Shown here piece after piece: positions 41,858-51,632 of a stretch of DNA of 64,000 nucleotides. A program made the translations under genes and the position numbers. A model generated the notes under the pieces. That model had not been told where the DNA came from. It saw only the letters and a program-made list of their open reading frames with translations, and ran no database searches. This DNA is from Planococcus sp. SK3692 (lineage in GTDB: Bacteria; Bacillota; Bacilli; Bacillales_A; Planococcaceae), in the NCBI RefSeq assembly GCF_028890485.2, contig NZ_JARCHV010000001.1:906698-970697 (forward strand). The letters run 5' to 3'. The stretch's first letter is position 1; each line of letters starts with the position of its first letter.

Positions 41858-42985
41858 TTATACTTTCGCGTCAACTTTGACCATGCCGTAAGAAGTGATG
41901 GCGTTCCACATCGATTCCGGGATGTCGAGTTTGCCAACCAGTTCTTGCGGAATCGTTTCGTTGATGTCCGCTTCGTTTCCTTGCTTCACTTTCTCAGTCC
42001 ACTCCGGATCGACCAATGCTTGACGGCCCATGACAATGATATCTGCTCCTTCTTCAAGCGCAGCTACCGCATGTTCCGGCTGCGTGACGCCACCGACTAC
42101 AACAAATGCGACGCGGCCATCGATTTGTTTCGACAGGATTTGGACGATGCTGTCCCCATCTTCCATGCCGCGCGGCGCTTTTTTGAATTCCATCAGCGAT
42201 ACGTGGATATAATGGATGCCGCCTTCGATCAAACGCTCGACTAATTGTTGCGTTTCTTTGATCGTATAGCCAACGGAATCGGCATTGTTTTCTTCCGGTG
42301 ACAAACGGTAGCCGATGATGAAGCTGTCGTCTGCATGTTTCGCAGCCACTTGTTTCACTTCATCCAAGACCGCCAAACCAAATTTCAAGCGGTTCTCTAA
42401 GCTGCCGCCCCACTCGTCTTCACGCTGGTTGTAAGTAGCTGAGACGAATTGCTGGATCAAGTACGTGTTGGCGCCGTGGATTTCCACGCCGTCAAACCCG
42501 GCTTCGATCGCGCGGCGCGTCGTTTCACCGAAATCGCGAATGATATCGGTGATTTCTTCTCCCGTCAACGCGCGCGGTGTCGGCTTGTCCGCAGATTCTG
42601 CGATAGCACTCGGTGCGACCGTTTCGCCCGCTTGGATCAAATCCGGTTGGCCTTGGCGACCGCCGTGCTGCATTTGCAGGATCGCTTTGCTGCCTTGTGA
42701 TTTCATTTCAGTCGCGAGTTGCTTCAAGCGTGGCATTACGTCATCTTTGAATGCGACGAATTGGTTCGGGAAGGCGATGCCATTTTCCGAGACCGCGATG
42801 CAGGCAGAGACGAACAGGCTGCCGAGATTTGCGCGGCGTTGGTAATACGCAAGTTCAGCATCCGATACGGTGCCGTCTGGATTTCCTGAATATGTCGTCA
42901 TTGGGGCAACACCTAAACGGTCGGACAGGACGACGCCGTTTGGCAGGGTGATTTCTTCGAATAATGGTTTGTATTGCGTGTTCAT
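41858..42985 (-). CDS. yqiG: NADH-dependent flavin oxidoreductase (old yellow enzyme family)
   Basis: 375 residues, TIM-barrel OYE. FMN-binding LGVAPMTT near the start, catalytic HGAN (GVEIHGANTYL), Q-HGGRQ motif (LQMQHGGRQG) and the phosphate site VGGVT/MGRQAL at the end. Overall length and the VSLMEFK segment match B. subtilis YqiG. It reduces activated C=C bonds using NADH/NADPH; the natural substrate is unknown. AGGAAGAGG upstream of the ATG. Divergent from a YfmJ-like reductase, perhaps shared control. Confidence 0.88.
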   Translation of the reverse strand: MNTQYKPLFEEITLPNGVVLSDRLGVAPMTTYSGNPDGTVSDAELAYYQRRANLGSLFVSACIAVSENGIAFPNQFVAFKDDVMPRLKQLATEMKSQGSKAILQMQHGGRQGQPDLIQAGETVAPSAIAESADKPTPRALTGEEITDIIRDFGETTRRAIEAGFDGVEIHGANTYLIQQFVSATYNQREDEWGGSLENRLKFGLAVLDEVKQVAAKHADDSFIIGYRLSPEENNADSVGYTIKETQQLVERLIEGGIHYIHVSLMEFKKAPRGMEDGDSIVQILSKQIDGRVAFVVVGGVTQPEHAVAALEEGADIIVMGRQALVDPEWTEKVKQGNEADINETIPQELVGKLDIPESMWNAITSYGMVKVDAKV

Positions 42986-43142
42986 TTAATTACCTCTTCC
43001 TTTGAATTAAAGTTAGTTATATTAAAATATCATAGCCTTAGGACAACTACAACAATACGAGCTTGGCGAGCTGGAAATTTTACTTCCTTTCTTTGGGAGT
43101 GTTACGCTCTTCTATGCAAACTTATTCCAAGGAGGAATTCAT

Positions 43143-44171
43143 ATGACACCAAACACATACAAAGAAATCCAATTGGCGAACCGCCCAGAAGGCACGCCGA
43201 CTGACAGCGACTTTAATTTTGTCGAAAAAGACGTCCCAACAATCGGCACGAATGAATTATTGCTGAAAACTTTATACCTTTCAGTTGACCCGTATATGCG
43301 CGGGCGTATGAAAGACCAGAAATCCTATGTGGCACCGTTCGAATTGAACAAAGCCATTACCGGCGGCGTGCTGGCTGAAGTCATCGAGTCGAATTCCGAT
43401 GATTTCAAACAAGGCGATATCGTCACGGGCACATTGGACTGGGCACAGTATAATGTCGCGGATGCGAAATCAGTACAGAAAGTCGATCCATCCATTGCAC
43501 CGATTACGACACGCCTCGGGATACTCGGGCTGACTGGCCTAACAGCCTACTTTGGTTTGCTCGACATCGGTAAGCCGCAACAAGGCGAAACGGTCGTCGT
43601 CTCAGGCGCGGCAGGAGCTGTCGGTTCAGTCGTCGGACAGATCGCCAAACTGAAAGGCGCACACGTCGTCGGCATCGCCGGTTCGCAGGATAAGATCGAT
43701 TACTTGATTAACGAACTTGGATTCGACGAAGCCGTCAATTATAAAGACGATAACTTCAAAGAAGCATTCAAAAAAGCCATCCCGAACGGCGTAGACGTCT
43801 ATTTCGATAATGTCGGCGGCGAAGTATCGGACGCGGTCATTTTTGAAATCAACCGTAACGCACGTGTCGTCCTATGCGGCGCCATCTCTGCTTATAACAA
43901 CCCAGAAGGGGATATCGGCCCGCGCATCCAGTGGAAATTCATCACGACGAGCTCGATGATGAAAGGCTTCACGCTTGGTGATTACGCGCATGATTTCAAA
44001 ACCGGTGCACAAGATCTCGGCAAATGGCTGCAAGAAGGCAAGCTGAAATACGAAGAAACGATCGTAGAAGGATTCGAGAAAACACCGGAAGCATTCCTCG
44101 GACTATTCGAAGGCAGCAACCTTGGCAAGCAATTGGTGAAAGTCGCTGACCCTGAGTTCGCTAAACTGTAA
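43143..44171 (+). CDS. yfmJ: NADP-dependent zinc-free MDR oxidoreductase (YfmJ/prostaglandin-reductase-like)
   Basis: 342 residues. LSVDPYMRGRM near residue 47, then LTGLTAYFGLLDIG, the nucleotide site VSGAAGAVGSVVGQIAKLKG and VDVYFDNVGGEVSDAV mark the leukotriene-B4-12-hydroxydehydrogenase/CurA branch of the MDR superfamily; no zinc-ligand cysteines are present. These enzymes reduce alpha,beta-unsaturated ketones and aldehydes with NADPH. AAGGAGG 7 bases before the ATG. Divergent from the yqiG-like enzyme with a related activity. Confidence 0.92.
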   Translation: MTPNTYKEIQLANRPEGTPTDSDFNFVEKDVPTIGTNELLLKTLYLSVDPYMRGRMKDQKSYVAPFELNKAITGGVLAEVIESNSDDFKQGDIVTGTLDWAQYNVADAKSVQKVDPSIAPITTRLGILGLTGLTAYFGLLDIGKPQQGETVVVSGAAGAVGSVVGQIAKLKGAHVVGIAGSQDKIDYLINELGFDEAVNYKDDNFKEAFKKAIPNGVDVYFDNVGGEVSDAVIFEINRNARVVLCGAISAYNNPEGDIGPRIQWKFITTSSMMKGFTLGDYAHDFKTGAQDLGKWLQEGKLKYEETIVEGFEKTPEAFLGLFEGSNLGKQLVKVADPEFAKL

Positions 44172-44196
44172 ATATCACTTTCTTCTATAGAAACAC

Positions 44197-44242
44197 AAAA
44201 GCTGAAGCGGGAACCTGAATGGGTTCCTGCTTCAGCTTTTTA
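44197..44242 (+). terminator. intrinsic terminator
   Basis: AAAAGCTGAAGC-GGAACC / GGTTCC-GCTTCAGCTTTTT with 7-base loop. Its 3' half recurs at 44480-44495, beyond a repeat element. Confidence 0.9.
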
Positions 44243-44320
44243 GAGTATATAAAAAAAGAGGCTTTATATGCACAACAAAACTAATCAATTATGAGAGCAA
44301 TTTTTTGAAGAATCTGCACT

Positions 44321-44437
44321 CACCAGTGTAGTGGAAGCCGGCAACTCCAGCGGAAACAGCACGAGCCGAAGACCCTGCAGGAGCGATAGCGACGAAGCGG
44401 CTGAGGCCGTGCCCGCGGAAAGCGTCCGGCTGGAATG
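44321..44437. repeat. GC-rich intergenic repeat element, copy 2
   Basis: Shares with the element at 28420 the core GACCCTGCAGGAGCG, AGCGACGAAGCGGC and CGCGGAAAGCG. Its ends pair as AGCCGG near 44336 and CCGGCT near 44426, so the whole can fold back. It sits between the yfmJ-like terminator and the iron-ADH gene end. No gene is seen in 44243-44499. Confidence 0.75.
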
Positions 44438-44499
44438 AAACGTAAAAAAAGTTGAAACTAGAAAACCTTTAAAAATTTTCTGCTTCAGCTTTTTTCATA

Positions 44500-45684
44500 T
44501 TACACCGTTTTCTTTTCAGCGACTTCTCCTGAATAGGCGGCATGGTAGATTGCATAAATATCTTCTCTCTCAAGCGGCATCGGGCTTCTCGCCAGGATTC
44601 TTGTTTGCTTGACGCCATCGTCCGCCAAGCTGTCCAAGGCGTCTTCTCCAATATCGAAGTCTTTCAGCGACACGGGAATATTCACGTCGGCGACGAGTTT
44701 TTTCAACTCCTCGACGCATTTATAGGAAGCTTCTTGTTCAGCCAATTGCGTGACGTTGACGCCCATCGCCTCGACGATGTCCTTCATTCTCTTCTCGCAG
44801 CTTGGGCGGATATAGCCCATGACATACGGAAGCAAAACGGCATTGGATTCACCGTGCGAGATATGGAACTGGCCGCCAAGCGGATATGCCAAAGCGTGTA
44901 CGCCGGCAACGCCGGCATTGAAGAAGGCCATTCCTGCCAAATAACTGCCGTAGCTCATATTCGTGCGCGCTTCCTTGTTTTCCCCGTCCTCCACGGCCGT
45001 GCGGATCGACCCGCTGATCAAGCGGATTGCCTGCAAAGCCAGTCCGTCTGTTACCGGGTTGGCGTTTTTCGAAACATATGCCTCCACTGCATGCGTCAAC
45101 GCGTCGATGCCCGTTGCCGCTGTCACTTTCGGTGGCAAGGAGGTGGTCAAAGCCGGGTCGACAATCGCCACATCTGGCAATAAGTAATCATGCGTCACGA
45201 CATCTTTTGTGGATTCCAATGACAATACCGCAATATTGGTCACTTCGGAACCAGTCCCGGACGTCGTCGGAATCAATATTTTCGGAATGCCTTTATCGAC
45301 TAGCGCCCGTTCACCCGTCAAATTCAAGTAGTCGGCCACTTGTCCCTCGTGCGTCGCGAGGACGCCTGCTAATTTCGCAAGGTCTAAGGCACTGCCGCCG
45401 CCAAGTCCGATGACCAAATCGAATTTGTTTTCCTTCGTATAAGCGACCAGTTTTTCGCCGATTTCGAGTGGCGGTTCCGGTACGACTTCCGTATAGATGC
45501 TCGTCTTCCACCCTTTTGCTTCGAGCGGTTCGACGATTTTTTTCGTCATCCCGAGCTCTTCCAGAAACGGGTCGGTGACAATGAGGATATTGCTGGCGTT
45601 CAGACGTTCCGCTTCGCTCGTTAACTGCTCCAATGCGCCCCAGCCGGTATAGCTGATCGGCATGAATGTAAGTTTGCTCGACAC
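44500..45684 (-). CDS. iron-containing alcohol dehydrogenase
   Basis: 394 residues. NAD-binding GLGGGSALDLAK, TTSGTGSEVT, then metal ligands in D-ALTHAVEAYV and HALAYPLGGQFHISHG. The family oxidises alcohols or reduces aldehydes/ketones with NAD(P) and Fe2+. GTG 45684 is 5 bases from GGAGTGG and gives the usual length; ATG at 45753 or 45822 would add residues with no ribosome site. Downstream the minus strand carries only a partial hairpin sequence and the repeat element. Confidence 0.9.
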   Translation of the reverse strand: MSSKLTFMPISYTGWGALEQLTSEAERLNASNILIVTDPFLEELGMTKKIVEPLEAKGWKTSIYTEVVPEPPLEIGEKLVAYTKENKFDLVIGLGGGSALDLAKLAGVLATHEGQVADYLNLTGERALVDKGIPKILIPTTSGTGSEVTNIAVLSLESTKDVVTHDYLLPDVAIVDPALTTSLPPKVTAATGIDALTHAVEAYVSKNANPVTDGLALQAIRLISGSIRTAVEDGENKEARTNMSYGSYLAGMAFFNAGVAGVHALAYPLGGQFHISHGESNAVLLPYVMGYIRPSCEKRMKDIVEAMGVNVTQLAEQEASYKCVEELKKLVADVNIPVSLKDFDIGEDALDSLADDGVKQTRILARSPMPLEREDIYAIYHAAYSGEVAEKKTV

Positions 45685-45819
45685 ATCATCCACTCCATTT
45701 CGGTCTTGTTTGATACTGGCATTATTTATAGCATTTCTTTTATACAGAGACATCTCATCTTTTACTCGCTTCTCAATTGTAAATATAATTGTTTTAAAAT
45801 TCAATCTACTGAAGACATA

Positions 45820-45856
45820 CAAAACCCGCTGCCCATTTCCAGGACAGCGGGTTTTC
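45820..45856. terminator. terminator of the nad operon
   Basis: AAAACCCGCTG / CAGCGGGTTTT with loop around CCCATTTCCAGGA, 4 bases beyond the nadA stop. Confidence 0.9.
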
Positions 45857-45859
45857 TCG

Positions 45860-46954
45860 TTACAACATTTTTTCCAGTGCCATCTTTGCTTCGGCTGCCG
45901 TTTTCCCGTCCACTTGGATACGGTTGAGGACGCGCCCTTCCACCAGTTCTTCCAAGATCCATGTGAAATGCGGCAAGTCGATGCGGTTCATCGTCAAACA
46001 CGGGCACATAAAAGGATTCAAGGAAACAATGTCACGGTCCGGGAAATCCTTGATGAGCCGGTTGACTAGGTTCATCTCCGTGCCGATCGCCCATTTCGAT
46101 CCGGGTTCGGACGCTTCGATCATATCAATAATGTATTTGGTCGAACCGGCAAAATCGGATGCGCTGACGACTTCATACGTACATTCCGGATGCACGAGGA
46201 TGTTGCGGTCCGGTTCTTTTTCACGTAAATTGTCGACGTGTTTCGGCAAAAAGTTCATATGCACCGAACAATGCCCCTTCCAGAGAATCACTTGCACGTC
46301 TTCTATTTCACATTCGAGTTCAAGTTTTTGCTTGATCGGGTCCCACACCGCCATCTGCTCGAGCGGGATGCCGAGCTTCACGGCAGTATTGCGCCCAAGA
46401 TGCTGGTCGGGCAAGAACAGCATGCGCTGCTTTTGCGCTAACGCCCATTCGACCATTTCTTCAGCATTCGAGGAAGTCACCGTCGCTCCGCCGTTCCGGC
46501 CAACAAATGCCTTGATTGCCGCCGTCGAATTGACGTAAGTAAGCGGAACAATCGTGTCGCCGTATAATTTCTGCAACTCTGCCCAAGCGCGTTCCGTTTG
46601 GTCGATATTGGCCATATCCGCCATCGAACAGCCTGCCCGCATATCCGGCAAGATAACCGCTTGATGCGGCTCGGTCAAGATGTCCGCGGTCTCCGCCATG
46701 AAATGGACGCCGCAAAACAGGATGTAATCCGCCGTCTGTTTCCCTGCGATTTGTGACAATTGCAGCGAGTCACCGGTCACATCGGCATAATGAACCACTT
46801 CGTCTTTCTGGTAATGATGACCGAGGATGTACAATCGTTCTCCAAGAACTGCACGTGCACGTTTCGCGCGTTCATGCAATTCAGTTGTTGATGCTGTTAA
46901 ATAACTTTTTGGCATAGCATCTGCCATTTGAAGTTCTTCAAGCAATGAAGTCAT
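45860..46954 (-). CDS. nadA: quinolinate synthase
   Basis: 364 residues, usual for the Bacillus type. [12 protein letters not shown] at the N-terminus; the three Fe-S cluster cysteines lie in the [22 protein letters not shown] and CPCLTMN regions. It condenses iminoaspartate with dihydroxyacetone phosphate to quinolinate, the second step of de novo NAD synthesis. ATG overlaps the nadC stop by 4 bases. Last gene of nadB-nadC-nadA; the divergent nifS is expected to assist its cluster. Confidence 0.95.
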   Translation of the reverse strand: MTSLLEELQMADAMPKSYLTASTTELHERAKRARAVLGERLYILGHHYQKDEVVHYADVTGDSLQLSQIAGKQTADYILFCGVHFMAETADILTEPHQAVILPDMRAGCSMADMANIDQTERAWAELQKLYGDTIVPLTYVNSTAAIKAFVGRNGGATVTSSNAEEMVEWALAQKQRMLFLPDQHLGRNTAVKLGIPLEQMAVWDPIKQKLELECEIEDVQVILWKGHCSVHMNFLPKHVDNLREKEPDRNILVHPECTYEVVSASDFAGSTKYIIDMIEASEPGSKWAIGTEMNLVNRLIKDFPDRDIVSLNPFMCPCLTMNRIDLPHFTWILEELVEGRVLNRIQVDGKTAAEAKMALEKML

Positions 46955-47805
46955 GAAATTACTGCCTCCTTAGGGGATATCGAAAGATTCATGCTGATGT
47001 CAAGATTCGAAACGCTATGCGTCAAAGCACCGATTGAAATGACATCGACGCCGGTATCACGATAATCGGAAAGCTTTTCGAGATCTATGCCGCCGGATGC
47101 TTCCGTGCGGATCGTCTCGGGAACGAGCTGCACCCAGCGCCGGATCGTTTCCGGCGTCTGGTTGTCGAACATGATCGTGTCAGGACGCGCGTCGATCGCT
47201 TCCATCAATTGCTGTTCCGTCTCGACTTCCACTTCAATCATCGTCATATGGCCAAGCGAGTCGCGTACTTTTTTCACCGCTTCGGTGATCGATCCAGCCG
47301 CTGCGATATGGTTGTCTTTTAGCATAACCGCATCGTACAAGCCGTTTCGGTGGTTGAACCCGCCGCCTGCGCGGACCGCGTATTTTTCGAACATGCGCAG
47401 CCCCGGTGTCGTTTTGCGTGTATCAACGATGCGCGTATGATCTGAGTCCAATGCCTCTACACATTTCGCCGTCAATGTCGCAACCCCGCTCATGCGCTGA
47501 ATCAGATTCAACAGCACCCGCTCTCCCGCTAAAAGCGAAGCAATGGGGCCAGATATTTTCACGATCGCCTCTCCCGTTTCTACACGGTCGCCGTCTCGTT
47601 TCAATAATTCCACTTCGACTGACTTATCGAGCAGCCGATAACCCCATTCATAGCAATCGAGACCTGCCACGACACCGCTTTGTTTCATGCGCACGATCGC
47701 TTCGCCTGTATCTGTTCGATCGAATAATACAGAGGAGACATCGCGGTCTCCGATATCTTCGAGTAGAAATTGTGTTAATGCTTGTTCTGCTTTTAAGCGA
47801 TTCAT
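46951..47805 (-). CDS. nadC: nicotinate-nucleotide pyrophosphorylase
   Basis: 284 residues. [59 protein letters not shown] and the C-terminal EASGGI are the quinolinate phosphoribosyltransferase motifs, with all basic active-site residues. It turns quinolinate plus PRPP into nicotinate mononucleotide. ATG 47805 overlaps the nadB stop (TAATG) with AAGGAGA upstream. Confidence 0.96.
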   Translation of the reverse strand: MNRLKAEQALTQFLLEDIGDRDVSSVLFDRTDTGEAIVRMKQSGVVAGLDCYEWGYRLLDKSVEVELLKRDGDRVETGEAIVKISGPIASLLAGERVLLNLIQRMSGVATLTAKCVEALDSDHTRIVDTRKTTPGLRMFEKYAVRAGGGFNHRNGLYDAVMLKDNHIAAAGSITEAVKKVRDSLGHMTMIEVEVETEQQLMEAIDARPDTIMFDNQTPETIRRWVQLVPETIRTEASGGIDLEKLSDYRDTGVDVISIGALTHSVSNLDISMNLSISPKEAVIS

Positions 47806-49352
47806 TATATGGTCTCCTTGATCTTTGTTTTTCGTGTCGTTAACTGGACGCCATTTTTTGAGATGCCGATGACTTTTCCGGCCCATTCGGCTTTCGGCTC
47901 AGGCGCATCGATCCGGTAATGGCCGCCCCTGCTTTCTTCCCGCAATAACGCCGCTGTCGCAATAAGGCTGCTCGCGGTTTGGCGGTGGATCTGTGCGATG
48001 AGTTTTTCTGAATAATTTTCAAGCGTATATACTTTTAACGGGTTGGCCTGCAAAAAAGCTTTTAATGCTTGTGGCTCCCTTAAGATCCCCGCCATTTCCG
48101 TCATGTGCCGTTTCAGCTGGCTTTCATCAATGGCTCCAAAATATGTACTTGGCACAAGATCCACTTGCGTTGAGCTTATCTTTTCGGATGATTGCGGCTC
48201 TCCCTTTATCTGCTCGGCAAGCCGCCTAGCGAATACCAAGCCTTCCAATAATGAATTGCTCGCTAGCCGGTTAGCGCCGTGGACACCGGTCGACGCGACT
48301 TCTCCGACAGCATAAAGCCCTGGGATGGACGTCTGGCCGCAACTATCCGTCCTCACCCCGCCCATATGAAAATGGGCGCCCGGACGAACCGGCAGCAACT
48401 CTTTTGTCGGATCGATTCCATGGTTCCGGCAATTGTCATAAATCGACGGAAAGCGTTGCTGGAAATCATCCAACTGCCTGGCGTCGAGAAAGACCGGGCC
48501 TTCAGTTTGCCAATGCCGTTCGATTGCTCTTGCGACAACATCACGCGGTGCGAGTTCCATGAGCGGATGGATGCCGTCCATAATCCGCTTGCCATCTCTA
48601 TCCACCAATACAGCACCTTCTCCGCGCACCGCTTCTGAGATAAGCCCGCATGACTTCCCTTCAAGCGTCAGGACGGTCGGATGGAATTGCACAAATTCGA
48701 GATCTTCCAGTACGGCGCCTGCGTGATAGGCCAGTGACAATCCGTCGCCTGTTGAAACGGATGAGTTGGATGTTTCACTGTACAACTGCCCGATGCCGCC
48801 TGTCGCGAGGACAACATGGCGTGCGTGAATGACCGAACGTTTTCCGAACCGATCCGAAAAAAGCACGCCGGCGCAGCGTCCGCTTTCCATCCTTAATTCC
48901 AAAGCTTGGTGAAAAGCAAAACGCGTGATTTTTCCAGACGTTTCTTCCATTAGATAGTGCATGAGCATCTTGCCGGTCTGGTCGCCTCCTGCATGGACGA
49001 TCCGCCGATGGCTGTGTGCGCCTTCCATGCCGAGCGCTGGCAGCCCGAGTTCGTCCCCATCGAATGGCAACCCATGCTCCAGCAAATTCTTCATGAGCTC
49101 CGATCCTTCATTGACCAAAATTTCTACGCGCTCAGCATCGGCATGATCTGCCGATGCGAGCAAAGTATCCGTGGCATGGGATTCGGGACAATCATCAAAA
49201 CTCAGGCTTGCGGCGATTCCGCCTTGCGCAAGGCTTGTATTTCCCGTCCCGTCATGTTCTTTCGTGACGACTGCGATGGAATAATAACCAGGGAGCGAAC
49301 GCGCAAGCATGAGCCCAGCGACGCCTCCCCCAATGATGCAAACATCGAACAA
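47805..49352 (-). CDS. nadB: L-aspartate oxidase
   Basis: 515 residues. FAD site DVCIIGGGVAGLMLARSL, NTSLAQGGIAA, HTHRIVHAGGDQTGK-like region (HSHRRIVHAGGDQTG), and GLYAVGEVASTGVHGANRLASNSLLEGLV are canonical. Makes iminoaspartate for NadA. TTG start fixed by GAAGGTG 6 bases upstream. First gene of the operon; its promoter overlaps the GTGTC-TT-GACAC palindrome. Confidence 0.96.
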   Translation of the reverse strand: MFDVCIIGGGVAGLMLARSLPGYYSIAVVTKEHDGTGNTSLAQGGIAASLSFDDCPESHATDTLLASADHADAERVEILVNEGSELMKNLLEHGLPFDGDELGLPALGMEGAHSHRRIVHAGGDQTGKMLMHYLMEETSGKITRFAFHQALELRMESGRCAGVLFSDRFGKRSVIHARHVVLATGGIGQLYSETSNSSVSTGDGLSLAYHAGAVLEDLEFVQFHPTVLTLEGKSCGLISEAVRGEGAVLVDRDGKRIMDGIHPLMELAPRDVVARAIERHWQTEGPVFLDARQLDDFQQRFPSIYDNCRNHGIDPTKELLPVRPGAHFHMGGVRTDSCGQTSIPGLYAVGEVASTGVHGANRLASNSLLEGLVFARRLAEQIKGEPQSSEKISSTQVDLVPSTYFGAIDESQLKRHMTEMAGILREPQALKAFLQANPLKVYTLENYSEKLIAQIHRQTASSLIATAALLREESRGGHYRIDAPEPKAEWAGKVIGISKNGVQLTTRKTKIKETI

Positions 49353-49371
49353 TCTTTACACCTTCTTTACA

Positions 49372-49407
49372 AGTGTCTTGACACTATTAATGACATAAAG
49401 ATACAGT
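49372..49407. promoter_or_regulatory. NiaR/YrxA-like operator and nifS promoter
   Basis: AGTGTC-TT-GACACT (49372-49385) is a perfect palindrome matching the GTGTCTTGACAC-type core of NiaR (YrxA) sites in Firmicutes. For nifS, a -35 TTGACA (49378-49383) overlaps it and a -10 TACAGT (49402-49407) follows at 18 bases. Repressor with nicotinate bound would shut nifS and nadBCA. The niaR gene is not in the window. Confidence 0.75.
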
Positions 49408-49450
49408 GATTACAAGAAGAAACTCAGCTAGAGAAAGAAGTTGATGGGAA

Positions 49451-50590
49451 ATGACGATTTACTTAGATTCCGCGGCGACCGCCCCGATGAGAAAAGAAGC
49501 AATCGACGCTTACGTGGAAACGGCTAAAAACGCATTCGGCAATACGCAAAGTTTGCATGACGCAGGATCCCTCGCAGCAGACTACCTCGCATCGTGCCGG
49601 AAATTATGGGGGCAATTCCTGAACGTGCGGCAAGACGGCGTTTATTTCACTGCCAACGCCTCAGAAGCGAACCAGCTCGCTATCCGCTCCATACTGAAAG
49701 GACGTCCCGAACATTACCGGTCTATCGTATCGACACAACTCGAACACGCTTCCGTCTTATCGGTGCTTCATGAACTCGAACGCGAAGGCTATGAAATTAC
49801 ATACGTTCCGGTCGACTGCTTCGGACGGGTCGATTTGGATGCTTACGAACGACTGGTTGACGAAGAAACAGCGCTCGTCGTCATGCAGCTTGTCAACTCA
49901 GAGATGGGGGCTGTCCAGCCGGTCGAGCAATGCACAAAAATCGCCCTGCAATTCGGCGTGCCGCTTCATTCGGATATCGTCCAGGGCTTTGGGAAGCTGC
50001 CGGTCGACATTGGTTTATGGGGCGTCGCTTCCGCTGTTTGTTCAGCACATAAAGTCGGCGGCCCCAAAGGCGTTGGCATCGCCTATCTCGATCCATCCGT
50101 CCACTGGGAATCGGTGTACGAGGGGACGACACATCAAAACGGATTCCGCGCCGGAACGATCGATGTTCCGGCAATCGTCTCCGCGACCATCGCCGCAAAA
50201 CACGCTGTCATGGAACAGCCTGAAAGCTATGAACATGCAAGAAAACTTCAGTGCTATTTGATTGAACAATTGCCGGCAGGTGTCATCGTGACCGGCGACA
50301 TAAAGTCGAAATCCCCGTTTATCCAAGGACTAGTTTTGCCGCATGTTGAAGGGCAATGGATGATGCTTGCCTGCAACCGTGCGCAGATCGCCATCTCCAC
50401 CGGCACCGCCTGCAAGATCGGCTACGGCGAAGCGATGTCTGCCATGCTTGCAATGGGAACGGAAAGCGACACCGCGAAAAAGTTCATCCGGATTTCATTC
50501 ACGAAACATACATCAAGCAACGAACTGGATGCATTTATCCATGTGCTGAACGAAAACCAATCGACACAAAAAAACCGCTTGCCCATTTGA
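49451..50590 (+). CDS. nifS: cysteine desulfurase for NAD synthesis, NifS-like
   Basis: 379 residues. YLDSAATAPMRKEA, PLP Lys in SAHKVGGPKG, His and Asp in HSDIVQGFGKLPVD, and catalytic Cys in STGTACKIGYGEAM. In B. subtilis this divergent gene supplies sulphur to the NadA cluster. Its last codons (RLPI and stop) form part of the terminator stem. Unlike B. subtilis, no yrxA/niaR gene follows. Confidence 0.92.
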   Translation: MTIYLDSAATAPMRKEAIDAYVETAKNAFGNTQSLHDAGSLAADYLASCRKLWGQFLNVRQDGVYFTANASEANQLAIRSILKGRPEHYRSIVSTQLEHASVLSVLHELEREGYEITYVPVDCFGRVDLDAYERLVDEETALVVMQLVNSEMGAVQPVEQCTKIALQFGVPLHSDIVQGFGKLPVDIGLWGVASAVCSAHKVGGPKGVGIAYLDPSVHWESVYEGTTHQNGFRAGTIDVPAIVSATIAAKHAVMEQPESYEHARKLQCYLIEQLPAGVIVTGDIKSKSPFIQGLVLPHVEGQWMMLACNRAQIAISTGTACKIGYGEAMSAMLAMGTESDTAKKFIRISFTKHTSSNELDAFIHVLNENQSTQKNRLPI

Positions 50591-50603
50591 GGCAAGCGGT
50601 TTT
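50571..50603. terminator. bidirectional terminator overlapping the nifS end
   Basis: AAAACCGCTTGCC / GGCAAGCGGTTTT with a 7-base loop that contains part of the stop codon region. Confidence 0.9.
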
Positions 50604-50642
50604 CATTAATTATGGGTACTGTATGCGGTTCGTAAAGTTTGT

Positions 50643-51335
50643 TTACGAGAGTTTGGCCGGTTCTTTCTTGATGCAGCCTTCAATTTCATCCGTATCTTGA
50701 ATGTAATTATCCAATACTTCAACTTGATGAAGCTTGTTATTTTCCATGAACTTGAAAATACCGTTGTTAAAATCCGTTCCAATTTCCTTGAAGAATATGC
50801 CTTCAATCTGGCAGTCCTTTGTTTGAGAGAAATGGATTTTGTATTTTTCGCCTTCTTGGACTAAGTAGCAGCGGACACCTTTTTCAAAATCATCTCCGTC
50901 ATTGCCTTTGACTGTGCGCGCTACTGACACGACATGGAAATCGACAAACGGGATTTCACGCAGCAAGACGTTCATAAATGAACCTTTTGTAATCTCTTCC
51001 CAGCGGCTTCTTGCCGTTTGGCCAATGATGATCTGGGTGATATTGAATTGGTTCGCCACTTCCGCAATCACTTTAGCCGGCGGGCGCTTTTCATTATCAC
51101 GGATAACAAACTCTTCTGCCCCAAGCTCCTCAGCAAGTTCGCCCCATTTTTCAACATAAGCTGACTTTTCAGTATCAAACTCGTCATATGGCAAAGCATC
51201 GACAGTTAAAATATACAACGGACAGTCAAGCATGTTTGCCAACTTGCTTCCTCTTTTTATGAGACGCTCGCCATTCGGGCCATAAAACACACACACCAAT
51301 ATGCTTTCGTCCATGCGTCCTCTGATTTTTTTCAT
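50643..51335 (-). CDS. stand-alone KdpD-type USP domain protein
   Basis: 230 residues. Residues ~8-140 are a universal-stress fold of the KdpD kind: ILVCVFYGPNGERLIKRGSKLANML and IIIGQTARSRWEEITKGSFMNVLLREIPFVDFHVV. The last ~85 residues are an unrecognised domain, and there is no kinase. ATG 51335 has AGGAGGG upstream. It is divergent from the Mrp antiporter operon, so a role in cation/pH homeostasis is possible; in KdpD the domain senses second messengers. Inference only. Confidence 0.75.
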   Translation of the reverse strand: MKKIRGRMDESILVCVFYGPNGERLIKRGSKLANMLDCPLYILTVDALPYDEFDTEKSAYVEKWGELAEELGAEEFVIRDNEKRPPAKVIAEVANQFNITQIIIGQTARSRWEEITKGSFMNVLLREIPFVDFHVVSVARTVKGNDGDDFEKGVRCYLVQEGEKYKIHFSQTKDCQIEGIFFKEIGTDFNNGIFKFMENNKLHQVEVLDNYIQDTDEIEGCIKKEPAKLS

Positions 51336-51632
51336 TTTAAAACCCTCCTGGGAGTGTATTCTGTCACATCCGAAATCTAAAACTATGAAATTATACTGCG
51401 GATTCACGGAAAAATCAAGGAAGGAATCGTCTTCCGTTTTTCATTAAATCTACAATTCCTTTCAATATTTCTCATTTATGTATGCGTCTCAAGTGAAAGA
51501 CACCCCGATTTCCTGTAAACTTTATAGTATATATTGCATTTTTGATTTTCCAATAAACTTTGCAAAGCCTTATTTTATTAGAAAATTCGTCCACTTGCCC
51601 AAATGTATCGATTTCAGTTTAGGAGGTTCACC

